Source of the DNA: Rhodospirillales bacterium
Lineage (GTDB): Bacteria; Pseudomonadota; Alphaproteobacteria; Rhodospirillales; UBA2165
DNA length: 64,000 bases
Assembly: GCA_022823235.1 (NCBI GenBank)
Contig: JAJDXO010000031.1
Location: 1 to 64,000 of the forward strand
Reading direction: 5' to 3'
Shown: one piece after another, positions 63,262-64,000 of the stretch
Numbering within the stretch: the stretch's first letter is position 1
Layout: each line of letters starts with the position of its first letter
Notes under the pieces: generated by a model
What the model saw: the letters and a program-made list of their open reading frames with translations, nothing else
Told to the model about the DNA's origin: nothing
Databases searched by the model: none
Position numbers and translations under genes: made by a program

Positions 63262-64000
63262 TTGACCGATCTCCTTCAGCTCCTGGTCTTCGGGATCGTG
63301 TTCGGCAGTATCCTGACCCTCGGCGCCATCGGCGTGTCGTTGATCTTCGGGATTCTCCGGTTCGCTCATTTCGCGCACGGCGACATGATGACGGTCGGCG
63401 CCTACTTCGCCCTGATTTTCGTCGCGCAGATCGGCTGGCCCATATACATGGCGCTGCCGGCGGCGATGATCGGCGCGGCGCTCCTCGCCATCCTGATCGA
63501 CCAATCGGTTTACCGGAGATTACGGCGCACCGCGCCGGTGATCCTGTTGATTTCGTCCTTCGGCATGGCGCTGCTGCTCCGTGCCGCGGTGCAGCTCATC
63601 TGGGGCACGGACAACCAGGTCTATCAGCCGGGTATCAACGTGCCCTACGTGGTCTTCGATATCCGTATCAAGCCGGACCATCTGGTGATCGTCGGCGCCT
63701 CCGTCATCCTGGTGTTCGCGTTCCATCTGTTCCTCAAGATGACGCGCATGGGCAAAGCCATGCGGGCCATGAGCGACAACGTCGACCTCGCAAGGGTCAG
63801 CGGCATCGACAGCGAGCGGGTGGTGATCTGGACCTGGGTCATCGGCGGCGCGCTGGCCGCGGCGGCGGGGGTTCTGCTGGCGCTCGATACGCGGCTCAAT
63901 CCGCAGCTTGGCTGGAACGTCCTGCTCCCCGTCTTCGCGGCGACCATCGTCGGCGGCATTGGCCGGGTCTACGGCGCGATCGCCGGCGGCATGTTCATCG
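63262..64000 (+). CDS. livH: Branched-chain-type ABC transporter permease (LivH), truncated by window edge
   Basis: The frame opens with a TTG at 63262 and runs past the window end (at least 246 residues). It has the LivH pattern: LLVFGIVFGSILTLGAIGVS, LRFAHFAHGDMMTVGAYFAL, then RTAPVILLISSFGMAL and a late GGIGRVYGAIAGGMF. About seven to eight hydrophobic helices are visible. The ATG at 63252 is in another frame without homology. This is the inner-membrane part of the LivGFH importer. Confidence 0.9.
   Translation, partial: MTDLLQLLVFGIVFGSILTLGAIGVSLIFGILRFAHFAHGDMMTVGAYFALIFVAQIGWPIYMALPAAMIGAALLAILIDQSVYRRLRRTAPVILLISSFGMALLLRAAVQLIWGTDNQVYQPGINVPYVVFDIRIKPDHLVIVGASVILVFAFHLFLKMTRMGKAMRAMSDNVDLARVSGIDSERVVIWTWVIGGALAAAAGVLLALDTRLNPQLGWNVLLPVFAATIVGGIGRVYGAIAGGMFI

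Overview
The window looks like chromosomal DNA of a GC-rich alphaproteobacterium, most likely from the Rhodospirillales or a neighbouring order. The assignment rests on gene orders typical of that class: dusB-ntrB-ntrC-ntrY-ntrX-trkA-dat-HAD-hfq-hflX, a fused ispDF, plsX-fabH-ihfA-merR next to a ubiquinol-cytochrome c chaperone/DUF177/rpmF block, hppA-thiL-nusB-ribH-ribBA-ribE-ribD-nrdR-glyA, and a MucR-type regulator. No prophage, integrase, transposase, CRISPR array or secretion cluster was seen. The genus cannot be fixed from sequence reading alone.

Layout. Positions 1-19.8 kb are an accessory, metabolically varied stretch with genes on both strands: a FrnE/DsbA-like oxidoreductase, two MFS transporters, a class II aldolase, a 3-hydroxybenzoate 6-hydroxylase-like flavoprotein, a polyamine-type ABC transporter whose ATPase gene is frameshifted in the Walker A motif, a YbdK-type ligase, tRNA-Ser(TGA) between two clusters of REP-like palindromes, a periplasmic metallo-beta-lactamase-fold protein, an amidohydrolase, an FAA hydrolase, a TauE exporter, a deiodinase-like redoxin and a sugar-acid dehydratase. 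Positions 19.8-28.7 kb are a plus-strand housekeeping run (ydcF, mltB, rlpA, dac, tmk, holB, metG, tatD, a PhnP-like hydrolase) for cell-wall turnover, dTMP supply, replication and translation. After an AT-rich island come mazG and then, on the minus strand, an inositol-phosphatase-like gene and a small ribbon-helix-helix-like gene. From 31 to 43 kb the minus strand carries the nitrogen-regulation/RNA-chaperone operon. From 43 to 61 kb come ispDF, cutA, queF, tRNA-Pro(GGG), the phospholipid/fatty-acid block, the proton-pumping pyrophosphatase and the riboflavin/NusB/GlyA block. The right end holds mucR and a Liv-type ABC transporter cut by the window edge.

The most notable observation is at 28.74-28.86 kb. 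A roughly 110-bp island of about 23 % GC contains a 28-bp site resembling the XerCD recombination site dif; the core matches the E. coli dif core at 18 of 19 positions. By eye, KOPS-like octamers (GGGNAGGG) point toward this site from both sides (13 of 15), and gene orientation also converges on it. I infer that the window spans the chromosome replication terminus.

Other points of interest: two genes (the potA-like gene and hflX) each appear to lack one base in a G/C run, so either both are sequencing errors or both are damaged; RibBA carries a GTP-cyclohydrolase-II-like domain without its zinc cysteines; a strong G-quadruplex motif lies at 14.3 kb; two copies of a roughly 50-bp palindrome each supply the stop codon of a gene; and a perfect CRP-type operator plus a terminator-bearing leader precede an MFS gene.
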